A stretch of 64,000 nucleotides of DNA, taken from assembly GCA_963691705.1 (NCBI GenBank), contig OY829540.1, forward strand, positions 67,380,367 through 67,444,366. The letters are read 5' to 3'. Below are positions 35,046-48,446 of this stretch, in pieces. The notes under the pieces were generated by a model that saw only the letters and a list, made by a program, of their open reading frames with translations, was not told the origin of the DNA and did not search any database. The number at the start of each line of letters is the position of its first letter. The stretch's first letter is position 1. Origin of the DNA: Viola odorata (lineage: Eukaryota > Streptophyta > Magnoliopsida > Malpighiales > Violaceae). A program made the translations under genes and the position numbers.

Positions 35046-36475
35046 CCTTACTACTGCTACTTCTACTGCTACTGCTAAAAGTGAATAGTTGTAGGTGCAG
35101 CGTTCTTTGGTGCTTTCTTTGAGTATTCTTCACGTCATCAAGTCTAGTCCTTCTTTTTACAGGTCCACGCGGGTTGTCAGTCAAGAAGGTCCTGTGCAAC
35201 CAATGAAATAAATATAAAGGTTTATGGTGACATTTTTTTCCACAAGCATCATGACTTTTAATGTCGAGGATTAGTCTCCTGCGCAACTTAATAACCAGAA
35301 ATTGCTGATTTTATGCAATTTCCATGTTTTATAATTGCACTTCTAAAATATAAAGGCAAAAGTGATGTGAGGTTAGTGAAAAGGTTAGATATATTTTATT
35401 TTATTTTTATAAATGGAAGCAATGTTTTACTCGTTGTTGCTTAAAATTAGGCCCAACCCAACAGACAAAATAAAAGCCCAGAACAAATAATAAAGAAAGT
35501 ACGTTTTTTTTTAGATAACTTTTTTTTTCGCACCTAATTAGTTTATTTTTACACTAAAATAATAAATTGAGATGTTTGAGAAATTATTATTTTTACACTA
35601 AAATGTGATAGACATGTAACTATTGGTTGCGACAGAGAAGGTAGCTATCGTAATCGGTGTAACCTTGTAGATGAAATTCGGAAATGAAAAACATCATCTC
35701 GATTGATTAATTGTCCTTTAGAGGTGGTAGGCAAAAGACAAATTGACAGTTTATGGATGCTCACATTGATAAATGCAGCACATAATCATGATCCTTCGCT
35801 AGATATATCTGGTCACCCTTCTTCTAGATACTTTTTTAATAATCGGTAAAATTATTGTATTGTTAATTAATAATTTTACCAATTTTAAAAAATATATAAA
35901 AATACTCTTTGTATATTCATCTTTGATCTGGCGCAATAATTGTGGTCTTTATAATTGTACTCTTTGTTCAATTCATCAAACTTTGCCATTTCTCTCTGCA
36001 GATTCTCATCGCTCTAACATAACAAGATCTAGAGACAAGACAACAGATTGGTGTTCATTGGTTGTCTTGAAACAACAACCTTTACAGCCCGTTTGGTACG
36101 AAAAAAATAGAGAGAATTCGGTTCATTTAGAACGGGTTCGTGTACTATTCTGCATATTGAATAACATGATTAGGCATGCTAAGGTTACCAAGAAGAGCAG
36201 GTTGTGTTTCTTGGATTCCACTGCAAAAAAAAGAGGAGACAATAGAAAGTAAGGTAATCAACCAAATCAACATGGTCTTAAGAAAAAGTATTATTAATTC
36301 CTCCTCATCTTGTCATTATCAAATGTGACATCTTTATGATAATTCTACCTTGCAATGAATATTAGCAAAATAAAGATTATAACTGTACAAATCTATACCT
36401 AAAACCTTCCCTCTGTGTATATATAAACAAGGATAAGGTGTCAGGTTGCAATTCTACAGTGTCAGAGACTAGATA
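35046..36475. other. Spacer upstream of the receptor kinase, holding direct repeat copy B
   Basis: The first 300 bases are probably promoter and 5' UTR of the minus-strand kinase. Around 35340-35860 the sequence is AT-rich and unremarkable. Copy B of the ~100-bp direct repeat lies at 35861-35960. Beyond that to 36475 lies the probable 3' UTR of the DUF1666 gene. No other gene is supported. Confidence 0.45.
35861..35960 (+). repeat. Direct repeat, copy B, flanking the receptor kinase
   Basis: This copy matches 31607-31707 in the same orientation, with shared words TGTTAATTAATAATTTTA, ATACTCTTTGTATATTCATC and GGCGCAATAA. Differences are scattered substitutions and small indels in the AT tract. 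Confidence 0.85.
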
Positions 36476-39400
36476 CTATGAGCAAGGAAAGAGCGAAAAA
36501 GATGGTTCTAAATGTATCTTTCGGCTAACAAAACTGATATTGCTCAATTTACTGTCACACCAGATCAGTTGGTCAGTTGTTATCTTTGACATGTTAAGAA
36601 CTCTTGCTACCAGCTTCATATCCACTTGTGAAAAGAAGTAAAGAACTCGATCCGCCGAGCTTTCTTCTTGATGCTTTTGGAATTTCTTTAATATGCAGTT
36701 TCCACTCCTTAAAATGTCCTTGAGTTTCTTTTCTTTCTGCAGTTTACAAGAAAACATACAAGAGTCAACACCACAAACAAATTTCTATATGAAGCAGAAA
36801 CTAGTGAAGGAAAAAGTGGTGAAGGCCAACCGTTTGAAGACTTGTTCGAACTTTGGTCAGTAGCTCTAGCTCGGTAGGATCTTGCGGCTCGATTTGAGTT
36901 CCCTTTGAACCCTTTTGGATCACGTTTTGCGTGTCTTTATCAGCTCGAACAAATCGCCAAAAGATTCGTATTGATTCTTCCACGATCTCTACAAGCCTAT
37001 CACTTGTAATTGTATAATCATCTTTGCTTTTCATTCTGGCCTTTTTGTCCTTCATGCTGTCTTCTGCAGAATAAATAAGTTCACTGTTAGTAAAAGTTAC
37101 TTTCAATGTTGCTGTGAGCCAACTTTGGTGGGACCATAACTAAGCATTATTAGCAGCATATTCTTCTATATTTTGCTGCTAAATCAAGAAATGTGCTTAG
37201 TTCTTTTAATATTGGCTTAGGTCCCATTTAGCTCAAAGGGTTTTTCATAGTTTTAAAGCATTGAGCGTGTCAGTGTCCCAGACAAAGACATCATTTTGCC
37301 TGTTTCTGTAATAAATACTTAAAATTCTCACCTCGTATGACAGGAACTTGAAGGAGATTGCGCAGCATGCACCGTTTCTTGGTGTAATTTTGTACCCTCG
37401 GCTCTTCGTACGGTTCATTCTCTATAAATCTTTGCATCAGAACTTGAAACTGTTGAAATTCACCAGCAACTTCGTTGTATCTGCGCGTTCCATACATATC
37501 AGAATCCCACAGCTCTAGTGCCTTTTCATACTGCCAGTGTAGGATTTCCCATGATAGGCACATTTGCCCCACATACACCATTTCCAAATCGCCGTGCAGT
37601 TCTTTCATGAAGTTCACCATAGGGTCCGAACCAGACTTTTTTCGCTTGGATAGCAGGAATTTCTGAGAAAGAAGCGATGTCAGTGCTGGAGCTGATGCTT
37701 TTTCGCTTGGCATCGATCGAAGGGAGTCCTTCTTCGACTGAAGAAAACCTACAGATCATCATGGAAACACAACGGATAAGATTTCTTTCCTGCAGAAAGC
37801 TTAAAAAGTAATCAAATAAATTATGCAGAATTAGAAAAATGTAATTGGCCACAACTTACGCAGAAACAACATGGGGTAAAAGTCATTATAATGATCATAC
37901 ATATTGCTTTTCCACCCATGTCTTCTGCAGCTAAAAGTTGTTTTTTTCCACCAAAGAAATCGACTTAAATAAAAGATCTACGTGGGGCATTAAAATCAGT
38001 GCAATATTATTTTTTTAGATGCAGAAGAGAATTGAGATTTAGGTAAAGTCATTCTATAATAAGATAGCATGTTAAATGAAATGATGCAGCCAAGTTGAAA
38101 GCAAAAGGTTTGTTGGATGCATTAAATTGTTTATCAATTTTTTTTCTTTATTCTGCATCTTCAACCAACTAAAAAAATTGGTTTCAAGTAAAAGGGAAGA
38201 TGAGGTAATAGCTCCACATGCATAAAGGGTGGTATATCTTATTAACTTTGGTGGATAAAGTAGGTTAAATGGATGCTAAATGCATCAGATGGCACTCGTG
38301 TAGGTGCAAAAGAACCAAACTGACAGATGAAAGATTTAATCTTTTTTTCTTGAACTCTATGGTATGGATATGTGGTAAGTAAAAAAGAAAAAGAAAAGTA
38401 TTAAAGATATATAATTTCTGCTGTTGGCAAGTATTAATCTAAATGCCTGTGATCTGGGTAGGTTCATGCTTCTGTTTGACCAAACTAAACTAAGATTTAG
38501 TGGGTCCTTGCTTCTACCTTCTAATGGAATGCAGCAGATAGGTTGGAAATTTTCATAAAACTAGATGTTTAAAAAGAACAAGAAATTAAAAAAAAAAAAA
38601 ACAAATGAAAAGCTTAGTAAGAAAGTAGCTTACCCATTGCATACATCTTCTGGTAATTCAAGATGTCGAATTTTCGCATTCGTTCTCTGTAACTTTTGTA
38701 GAACTTGTGAAGCTCACCCATTTTATCTACATGGTGGAACTTCTCATCAATCTTCCATGGCTTCAAATCCTCCATTATTTTCGGCGACTCGTCATCTTCT
38801 AAGATTGTTGGTAGACCAGTAGCTCTGACCTTTTTCAGCTCCATCTTGAGTTGTTCTATCAAATCCTGGTGCTCCCATTCAGTCTCCAAACCACTAGAAT
38901 CCTCAGAAGAATCTAATGTCGAGGGATTCTCTGGATTCAACTTCTCGGGACTATCTGAATTCTCCTTAGGTTCTTCTGATTTGGACTTGTTGTTGTCTTC
39001 TGGAAAATCTTGCTCTACTACTCTTTCTGGCACGTTAGACTCCTTCTCTATCTTTTTAAGCTCTTCCATTATATCACTATCTTCCTCATCAAAATCATCA
39101 GCCTCATAACCAGTACTTGGATTCTGCAAATTCAAATACTCCAACTCAAATTCTTCATCATCAGTTGATTCCACCTTTTCATCATGACCAATGCCTCTTG
39201 AAAAATCAAATTCAAATGTGTCTTCAAAATCTTTATCTGACAAAAAATCATCACTAGTTGATGCCAAAAACCGCCTCACGAACTCATGGCTCGAAGTAAT
39301 TGAATCAGAATCAGAATTCGACTCGACACATTCTTTCTCCGATAGGAACTTCCCATCATCTCTTGACACATCTTGTTCGTCTGCTGCAATGTTCTCCCCA

Positions 39401-40219
39401 TCAACAACTACTTTTCTCCTCTCAGAAACAGACTTTTCAATGAAAATCTCTGCCTCAAACTTCTCTCTCACCCCTTCATTCTCAAGATTCTTTGTCTCGA
39501 CTTCCATGAACGTGTCTGCCTCAAGCTTCTTCATCTCTTCTTCCTTGCCTTTTTGTTCTGTAAATTCTTCATGGAATAAAAAATTCTTGTCAGTATTCTC
39601 TTTATTTCCACTGAAATCATCATTGGTATTGGCATATAATTCTTCCACAATGAGGCTAACAACTTCTGGCTCCTCCATGTAATGACTGGAATCCTTCCCC
39701 TTCAGGAATTCATACTTATTGGTGCTGGTTAAAGGGACCGAATCCGAACCAACAGATTCATCCTCTTCTCTATATGTCTGGTATTGAAATTTGAAAGAGA
39801 ACTTTGGCGATTCCTTTTCTTCTAATTCATCAATCTCTTCTGTTACCTTAAACTCAGTAACCTCAACCTCTTGTTCCTTAACCTCAGCCTCTTTCTCCAT
39901 AGAACTCGAATCAAATTCAACACAACAATCTGAATTGCTCGACCGAGAACTTTTATATTCCTTAACTCTGCCAAAGGAAAGACATAAATTTAAACAACTG
40001 CTAGTAAGAACTATGACATAAAATTGAATAAATTTGAAAATTTTAGTACCTGAAAACGGTTTTCTTCAAGAAACCAAACAGAGCAAGGAACAGAGTGGAG
40101 ACAGAGGCCCAGAAAAACCCAGCAAAAAGAATCAATTTTGGGTAGAGAAACACATGAACAGAACCCATATCAACGAATCTGAGATAAGTATTGCGTAAAA
40201 AACGCAATTGGGTACCCAT
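36476..40219 (-). CDS. DUF1666 family protein with N-terminal membrane segment
   Basis: Five exons (40219-40050, 39967-38634, 37748-37332, 37063-36831, 36736-36476) join in phase to 804 residues. Residues about 24-50 (VFLYPKLILFAGFFWASVST…) form one hydrophobic segment. The second exon encodes a very acidic, Glu/Ser-rich, largely disordered region with coiled-coil potential (MEELKKIEKESN, EQLKMELKKV). The C-terminal DUF1666 domain follows, marked by HGDLEMVYVGQMCLSWEILH and YEKALELWDSDMYG, then RCMLRNLLQVPVIR and KEKKLKDILRSGNCILKKF. Some annotations label this family ribosomal L34Ae-like, but no ribosomal role is evident in the sequence; function unknown. An alternative start is Met18 (ATG at 40168), which keeps the membrane segment. 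A short upstream frame overlaps the first ATG. Confidence 0.88.
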
Positions 40220-40867
40220 CAATTAAACCCATCAGCCTGTTTTATTCATCTGAAAGCAAAATCCATAAAAACAGAGGATTCCATGAAACTCTCGATTTCT
40301 GCTTTGAAAAATCCGAACAGAGAATGGACTTTTCACCAAAAAGGAAGTAAGAGGTAGAGAATTGTCAAAACCAAAATCCTTTTTTGCATGAAGTTGTGAT
40401 TCAGAGAAACCGAAAGGCGACCTACTTAAGAGGAAGGGAAGGGGAGTGTTGTTATTTTGTTATAAGGAGAGAAAACAACATGCGAGCTACTAACTAGGGT
40501 TTATGGAGCTAATAATAATAATCTCTCGGTTGCTTAAAACCTCCGATTTCGAAGACCGTTATGTGAATAGGATTCAGAGACAGATTTGGATCCTCTCTTC
40601 GGTTAGGTTGAACTTTGAAGGGTCTTTCCTTGTTTTGTTTTTTTTCCTTTTTGTTCTCTGTTTGGCAAAGGTTGTTTTGTGCCATATGGAAAGAGAAATT
40701 GGGTTAAATTGAATGTTTACGCCTTCACTTGTTTTTTTCAACTTTAAGTACTTGTTTCTTTCCTCCTCCTTTATTACAAAACGGCTAAGATGGCAATAGC
40801 ATTTTCTAAGTTATGGTAATAAACTGGTCAGAAAAAATGTTATGGTAATAAATTTATACTAATAATT

Positions 40868-41075
40868 CTCCCTCTATGTTTTATTTAATACTATCATTTT
40901 GGGTGTTAAAAATTATATGCAAATTTGAAAAGAGTTTATCGTTCTACCACTAATACAAATTATATAGGTATGGTAACTTCTCGTAAATAATGGACGATGC
41001 AAAAGATAGAAGAATTAAATTGTCTTAAAAAGTGTGTTAATACCTAAAATGACATTTAATAAAATACGGAGAGAG
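40868..41075. mobile_element. Degenerate Stowaway-like MITE
   Basis: The left end CTCCCTCTATGTTTTATTTA pairs with the right end TAAATAAAAC-like sequence (AATAAAATACGGAGAGAG). Inside, TATCATTTTGGGTGTTAA mirrors TTAATACCTAAAATGACA. Length 208 bp. The flanking TA is not preserved on the left, so it is old. Confidence 0.6.
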
Positions 41076-43190
41076 TGTGATGGAGTTAACCAAAAAAAAA
41101 AACTCTTTAGATTATTTACTTGTGGTCTGACCAACGAATACTGCTTTGGCTCCTATATCTATTATGCATCCATTTCATTCACGCGTATGATAACGGTGTT
41201 ATTATATGTAAACTCTTTAGTTTATTTTGCACGCTTGCTTAAGGTGTTGAAATTTGTTTTCCCACAAGATTTAAAGATGTAGTGGTCAAATAGTGTCCTT
41301 AATATAATGCTCCAAAGTTTTGGATTTTGGCTGAATCGGAGTTTTAATGTTTAGTACAATAAATTAAGTATATATTCCTGATACAACCAAAACAAATGTC
41401 ACATTCTTTTATTTTATGGGCATAATAATAGCCGCTCTTTAAACTATGTCGGCCACACGACGCGTACGTCCGCATCTAATGTTTTCTTTAAAAAACGTAC
41501 AATCGAAGTGGTGAGAACTCAATTTATTTATTTTCAAAATTTTGAGTTCGAATTAGAAAATAATTAAATATATATTTTAAAATACTTAATAGTATTACTT
41601 ATTTCGATCTTTAATGAACCCGAATAGGAATTTTTAGGGGGTTCTTTTGCAAGGAGTTTGGATTAATCGGGTTTGAAAATGAATCTGGATACCGGATGAT
41701 CGTATCAAAATTATCTAATCTTTTCTTCATTTTTTTTTCTTGCATCAATAACTAATTAGTATTGTGTTATCATTGAGATTGATTTTTAACCCTCGACTTA
41801 GATCTAGGCTTGAGGGGAAAAAATAGAAAAAATTATGTTGAAAACCATTATTTTTTTTAAATGTATTAGAAAAAAAAAGGACACGCAAGAAAATAAAACT
41901 CGTGTTCATTAATAACCTGCCTTTTTTTTTAAACTGCATATAGATTAATTGCAATTATTGGACACAATTATTCATGAATTTTAATATAAAAATAGTCCCA
42001 TTAACATTCTCTAATTACACATATAAATTTTTTTAGTCAAATTGAGACAAATAATTAAAAACGGAGGAAATATTCTTTAACGCATTGAAATTTAAAAACA
42101 GCATATTGGTCCGCATGTTCTCACTTTTTGTTGGCTATGGATTAGTTTTAAGTTATATAAACCACAAGTAAACCTTGATTTTGGTATGAAAAACTAAATT
42201 TAATTAATAGTGTGATATTTTTAAATGTTATACAAGACTTTTGAATTAGATGAGTATATATATAGACGTGAGAGAGCCTTAAAAACAAGAACCGATATGA
42301 GTGAGAACTCGGAAAGTTGACGGAATTAAGGAGAAAAATGACTCGGAAATCTAAGATTCTGAACTTTATTGCGTTTAGTTGCGACAAGAAAAGTTGAACT
42401 CTTTGAAATCCAACTTTCTTTGACCCCCTTCACTTTCCAAAAAATGGGGGAAAGTGTTTTTAGAATTTTTAAAGTGTTTTTAGAATTTTTCCCCTTTTTA
42501 TGCTTCAGGTTTTTTTTTAAAGTTTTGGTACATTTTTTAATTTAAAAAAAAAATTATGATACTTTTTTAAGTTATAGATTATTTTTTAATTATTTTTAAA
42601 GTTTGAGAAAAGAGATTAAAATTTAAAAAAAAACTCATGACATGGCAATAATAAAATAATAAATTTTCTTACTTTTTTTAAAATTTCAAGTATAAAACAA
42701 ATAAAAAAAATGTTATTTTTTCGAAAATTTTAAATGTCAATCAAACAAAAAAAACTAACATTTCTTTTAATAACTTTCTCGAATATCACTCTTTTAGGAG
42801 AATAATTACAGAAGAAATGTTACCTAAACATTTAGTATATTGTAAACATGGTTTGTTTGTGGAAGACGAGAAAATGCTTGACTAACTAACTAACCCACAT
42901 TCTTTTCAGTAAAGAATCGCTCGCACAGTCAAATCAACTAATTCTAGATCAATCTAGACTGGAATTGAATGGTTCAACATTGGAGAAGTTTTTCAGGAGA
43001 AAAAAAACCATTTAAATTAAAAAATTCCACTCAATTGACTAGGAATTTGGACTAGTTGAGAAAGTTTGATGCCATGATCAACATCTCTCTATCGATACAG
43101 ATTAAAATTCTCAGCGCATGAACCATATGATAAAGTGTCAAATCAACTTATCTACGCTCTTATTAATATTAAAATAATAATAAAATCATA

Positions 43191-43423
43191 CTCCCTCCGT
43201 TCCATATTAATCGTCGCTGACTTTTTTGACAGACATATTAAGGAGGTCGGATGATTTACTATTTGGGACAATTTTGCTCTGAATTTTTTCTCGGACGTAC
43301 ATTAAGGATTAACGTACGTTCGAAAAAAAGTACAATTTTTTTTGGGGTCAAATAGTGAATCATCTGGCTTCCTTAATATGCGTGTCCAAAAAGTCAGCGA
43401 CGATTAATATGGGACGGAGGGAG
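43191..43423. mobile_element. Stowaway-type MITE, nearly perfect hairpin
   Basis: The ends CTCCCTCCGTTCCATATTAA and TTAATATGGGACGGAGGGAG are inverted copies, and the similarity continues over about 90 bp of each arm. TA borders both sides (43189-43190 and 43424-43425). Length 233 bp, non-coding. Confidence 0.9.
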
Positions 43424-46400
43424 TATTTAGTTGACATGTATTCGTTAAAAGTAAAAAAGAGAATAAAAAAGGGTTATCCTCTCAAGTTATCTCGGGTAGA
43501 AAATTATTTTCATTCAAACATTGTCAAATTTTTAAAAGAATAATTCGTTTAATATAGTGTTTTTCATTCTCAGTGATTGAACTAGAAATATCAATTAAGG
43601 GTGGATAAATCACGAACTAATTTCATGGATTATGGTTGATATGGTTACTTGAGATGGCTAAAAACAAACCTTGAGGAATTGGTATGGGTATTTTGGGCCC
43701 TGCCAAAACGTGGAGAGTCCATGAGAGTTCTTAGAGCCCAATTTCTAAACAGTTTGAGCTTTCAATTGGCTCCGTAGTCTACATAAATTTGGGTTTGGGC
43801 TCGGTCTGATTGGGCCAACCAAATCTACCATGCCAATAAAGCTTCTTTTTTCCCCTATAGAATTGGCCCCGTCTAAACAAGCAAAATAGAAGAATTTAGG
43901 ATTAGCTCTGATTCTGCAAATTAAGGATTCATACACCGGAGTTTTCGCCGTTATTTTGCAGAAAGTACCAACGAGCTATAAGTTCGTCTTGTTCACGGTC
44001 AAAAATATATATAAACTTAGGCATCCAATTATTCCTTGGAAATGAGTTGGCTGTAATATGTATGTACATATCTTAGCCTAGAAGATCAAGAAAATAAACA
44101 ATCATCAAAGAAAAAGAACAAAATACATAAAAAAAAGATTATTGACTGTCATTTTTTAATTACCTGGATCCGTTTTGATGAAGTTGGAAGAATAGATGAT
44201 CTATGAGGAAGCTGCAATTCTCACCTCCACGAAAAATCTTGAATTTGCTGGTTCATTAATGGAAATCATAACTGAAGTAGGACAAAATGGCATGTACCTC
44301 TTTTTAAACCCATATGAGGAGTTTGAGGACCACTCATTTTTTTTTTTGAAGATCTAACAACTACACATGCAAATATACTATCTAATGTAGTGATTATACG
44401 ATATTTATTAATATTTTTAGCTTAAAGTGTGTACAGATGGATCATTTAAACTAATAAGATAGTGACATAGATGATTTTGTATTAGATCACGAAAAAGATG
44501 ATAAAATAAATTTTAAATTTTAAAAACTGACAATTTAGATACGCACGAGTCAACCCCAAAAACGATTTGACAATAAAATTCTAAAAATATTAAAAAATTA
44601 TTAGCTTGAGCGATCAACCTCAATTAACCGAATAAAAGTACAAAATTACTATAAAAAATTACCTATGAAATGAGAATTTGTTAGGTATAAGATATTTAAA
44701 CTATCAAAAAAAAAAATGGACCTCATCACCAATCTTAAAATTTGATTTGAGTGATACCTACAAACTAAGGGTGTAATCTAATTAGTGAGTGATGATGTTC
44801 AGGTCATTATACTAAAAAAAAGATATTAGATGCAAGTGCCGTGAAGAAAAATACTATAACCAAACTAGAGCAACTTTTCTCATTAATTAATTTCACTAAT
44901 CAACACTCGTATAAATATCAACAACGGGTATGTACTAATAAGAAAATTCAAATCTCATCGCAACTTATAAAAAAAACACTCGTGAGCCGTGCAAGGCTTC
45001 ATTCAATTTGATGGCCCGCTAATAACCCTAATCACAATTCAACAAGAAACGAGAAGATAAATATGCACAAGCTTTTGACGAGGTAAGATGGTATATAGTT
45101 CAGTTGTAGATATTGTAAAAAAATAACAACATACAAAGAAATTTAAATGTTGTATATATATTAGGTACGTAAACTCGAGGCTTACTCTTTCTTACTCTAT
45201 CAGAAGTTCTATAATGCAATGACAAGCAAGTTTTCCGACACAACATGTGTACCAAATTAGATTAGACTTTAGTGACTATAGTTAACTGGGAAATCATATT
45301 TTGGTACCAATTTATGATTGTGACATAGTTTTTTCTCTGCTAAACATGATAGTGAAGGAATTTATAAACTTCACATCATATTTATTTCTCTGCTTTTTTT
45401 TCAAAATTTAGATGCTGACCCTATTGAATTTATCCATGTTCTTCGTAAGTATCAAATGAATCGAAAAATTATTAGATACACGCGATATATATAATTCTAT
45501 TTTCACGTACTCCAAGAAAACAAGAGAACCCGTCCAATAATAATTTGGTGTATGTTGCAGGGTAGATCAGTACAGGCTCATTTTGTTTTTGAGCTTAAAA
45601 GTGGAAAAACTGGAAGATCTAGTGGTAGGTTTTTAATTTTCCACTCCATCTCTTTGAACCAAATTGCTACAGGAACTCACGTTTTAATAAATAGGACCTC
45701 ACCTTTTTTCTTCAAAAGAAGAAAAAATCTTTTATTACCATCACAGGATATATTGAATATTTTACAGATTGGAACAGTAAGGCCATATGAGAAAATTTAA
45801 GACACCCAGCCATCTTTTGCAGAGAGAATTAAAAAAATATTGATAGTATGGTTTTGCTCTCGTTCACATCCTATTGGGTGAGTTCATATAAAGCTCACTA
45901 CTAAGGAGAAAGACTCCGATTTGAGAAGTGAATTTTACATTAAAAAAACACCAGCAATCAATTGAATATAAAGTATAAGGACAATTTTTTATAAGGCTTG
46001 AATTTACTTTTAACCGGACTAAGTTCACTCTATTTAAGTTTTCTATAGTAGCGAAGTTATTATAGCTCAACGATTCAATAATAATCTCGGAGCTCATGCT
46101 ACGTTTAAACTTTACAGAGATAATTGCACGTGAGAAAAGATGCTGAGAAATAAATCTCATATCGAATAGAAAGACCAATAGTTTATTAAATATAAGATTG
46201 AGAAAGAGAAACTTTTTCGATAAAATTAAAGTTTTTTAATCGGTAAATGTAAAACATAAATAAAATTAGTCGTTGGTGACCCATCAAATTGAAAGATAAA
46301 TGTGGAGTAGTAATAAGTTAGCACGAATCGCGACGGACAGGGCAAAAGCATAATTGTCTATTTTCATACTCTAAATAAGTATAGTATTATTATTAGGAGT

Positions 46401-46723
46401 ACTAATTAATAAGCAATGGAAGGATTTAAGTGCTTTATTTCCAGTATAGGTAGCTCAAACCTGCAGAGAATTTAAAAGGGTAGCCCGCATCTGAAAACAT
46501 TATTTATGAAATTTTATTTTTATGAATTTGCAAATTTTCCTCATTGAATGCCACGCGGTTTTGAGAGGCAGAGAGAGGTGAGCTGACTTTTAGTTTTTGC
46601 TTTTCTGCTCTGCTCTGCTATCCATGGCGTGGCAGTAAATGCAATTTGCTGTCATCTTTTGACTCTGCTGTATTGACACTTTCTTTCCCCTATTTAGGTC
46701 AGCCTCATAGCCTCTTTTTTTCT

Positions 46724-46729
46724 ATATAT
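46724..46729 (+). promoter_or_regulatory. TATA box of the MYB gene
   Basis: A TATATA word lies about 100 bp before the MYB start codon, at a distance that fits a leader of roughly 70-75 nt. The sequence just upstream is CT-rich. Confidence 0.5.
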
Positions 46730-46829
46730 GCAGACCAAAGTCGTCCACTTTCTTCTTAGATGCTTCTCCTTTCTTGAAAAACATTACAAGAAGTACTACT
46801 GGTTTTTAAGAGCAGAAAAAAGAGAGAAA

Positions 46830-48014
46830 ATGGGGAGACCACCCTGTTGTGATAAGGTAGGTGTGAAGAAAGGTCCATGGACTCCTGAAGAAGATATTAT
46901 GTTGGTCTCTTATATTCAAGAACATGGTCCTGGAAATTGGAGGGCTGTACCTACTTACACTGGTAATTTTCCTCATCTTTCTTGATTTCTTCTTGGTTTT
47001 CTTGATTTTGTTTAACTTGGTGAAATGTACTTAAAAAGTAAAAGAACTAATCTTTCTTGATGTTTTGTTTCAGGTTTGCTTAGATGCAGCAAGAGTTGCA
47101 GACTTAGATGGACAAATTACTTGAGGCCAGGGATCAAACGTGGTAATTTCACTGATCAAGAAGAGAAAACAATCATCCACCTTCAAGCCCTCTTAGGCAA
47201 CAGGTAACTTTTTACTCGAAACTTTTTCCTCCTTACTTTGCAAGAAGTATCTGTAAGTTAATTGATATTAATATAATTTTTGACAATTTGCATTGTTATT
47301 ATTTGCAGATGGGCTGCAATAGCATCATATCTACCTCAAAGAACAGACAATGACATAAAAAATTACTGGAACACCCATTTGAAAAGGAAGCTAAATAAGC
47401 TGCAATCTGGAGGCAATGATCATCAAGATGGTGAATCTGAAGATGGGTTTTCTTCATCATCTAATTCCAGGCCAATTCCTAGAGGTCAATGGGAAAGTAG
47501 GCTGCAAACTGATATCCATACAGCCAAACAAGCCTTATGGGATGCATTGTCACTAGAAAAACCAGCTGAGTCTGAGCAGAAGCAACCATCTAATCCTGAT
47601 CAACAACCAATGACCTATGCATCAAGCGCAGAGAACATTGCAAAGCTGCTGAAAGGATGGATGGGATCAGAAGAACATGATCAGCCAAAGCAGCAGCAGC
47701 AGCAGGGGAGTGGGCAGAGTAGTGGAGAGAATTCAATTCCAATTCCAATCCCAATTCCAAATCCAACAACGAATAATAATGTTAAAGTGGAGAAGATTAA
47801 TTATGATGGGATGGAATTGACTGAGGCATTTGAATCATTATTTGGTAATTTTGAGTCTTTTGATTCTTCAAACTCAGATCAGTCAATGTCATCATCACCT
47901 GATGAGCCAAACTCTGGTCATCAAATGCCACTGTCACTGCTGGAAAAATGGTTGTTTGATGAAGGAATTACCAGTCAGGGAGGATTAGTAGAAGAAAGTG
48001 ACGGTCTTTTCTAG
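46830..48014 (+). CDS. R2R3-MYB transcription factor, subgroup 1 (MYB30/60/94/96 group)
   Basis: Three exons (46830-46962, 47074-47203, 47309-48014) give 322 residues. The N-terminus [20 protein letters not shown] starts the R2 repeat; R3 follows with [20 protein letters not shown] and NTHLKRKL. Tryptophan spacing is normal, and R3 starts with Phe (NFTDQEE), as usual. Both introns sit at the standard R2R3-MYB sites. Subgroup 1 motifs are present in the C-terminal half: [36 protein letters not shown] and [11 protein letters not shown]. Members regulate cuticular wax and very-long-chain lipid genes, drought response, stomata or pathogen-induced cell death. Position next to RPL34/DUF1666 favours the MYB30 line, but sequence alone does not decide. 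A poly-Gln run and an IPIPIP(N) repeat lie near residues 225-245. Confidence 0.95.
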
Positions 48015-48446
48015 AAAATTAACCAAATATTTATAACTAATTGTTCTTAATTTGGGGGTATTTTTCTAGATTAGCAATTCTTTTGTATGCTAAAGGGGTT
48101 AATTTCATATATTTTTAGTAAATTAGGTTTCTTCTCATCAATCTTGGCCTTGGATTGATGCAAGCAATGTAACAATGGCCTTATTGATGAGAGGTTTCTC
48201 TAATTCCCTTTAGTAGTACTGCTACTACTAGATCACAGATAGTGTAAATCTCTATTTAAATTACTGTCATTTGTACTCTTTTGAGAATAAAATTCCTGTT
48301 TAATCTGCTTAAGGAACATTATTTCATTTTGGGTATCTTAATTTATTATTATTTCTAGTTGAATTAGTACTTCTATAAGCATTAGAAATTTGGAATCAAT
48401 GGTTATCAAAGACCTTCTTTTACATGAATATCTTAACACTTGCAAG

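Larger units (their letters stand above)
40220..46829. other. AT-rich intergenic spacer with two MITEs
   Basis: About 6.6 kb lie between the divergent DUF1666 and MYB genes. It holds two MITEs (40868-41075 and 43191-43423). The last few hundred bases form the MYB promoter. A stretch near 43560-43940 is less AT-rich but has no convincing frame. No gene is supported. Confidence 0.5.

Noticed and set aside
34822..35286. 154-codon minus-strand frame overlapping the start of the receptor kinase
   Set aside because: It is an out-of-frame shadow of the kinase N-terminus and leader, with low-complexity Ser/Arg runs.
39191..39682. 163-codon plus-strand frame opposite the DUF1666 gene
   Set aside because: It is the antisense of a Glu/Ser-rich coding exon, which yields Ser/Phe-rich open frames by composition.
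45545..45800. 82-codon plus-strand frame (LQGRSVQAHFVFELKSGKTG…)
   Set aside because: It lacks an ATG, flanking exons and any recognisable family, and lies in AT-rich spacer.
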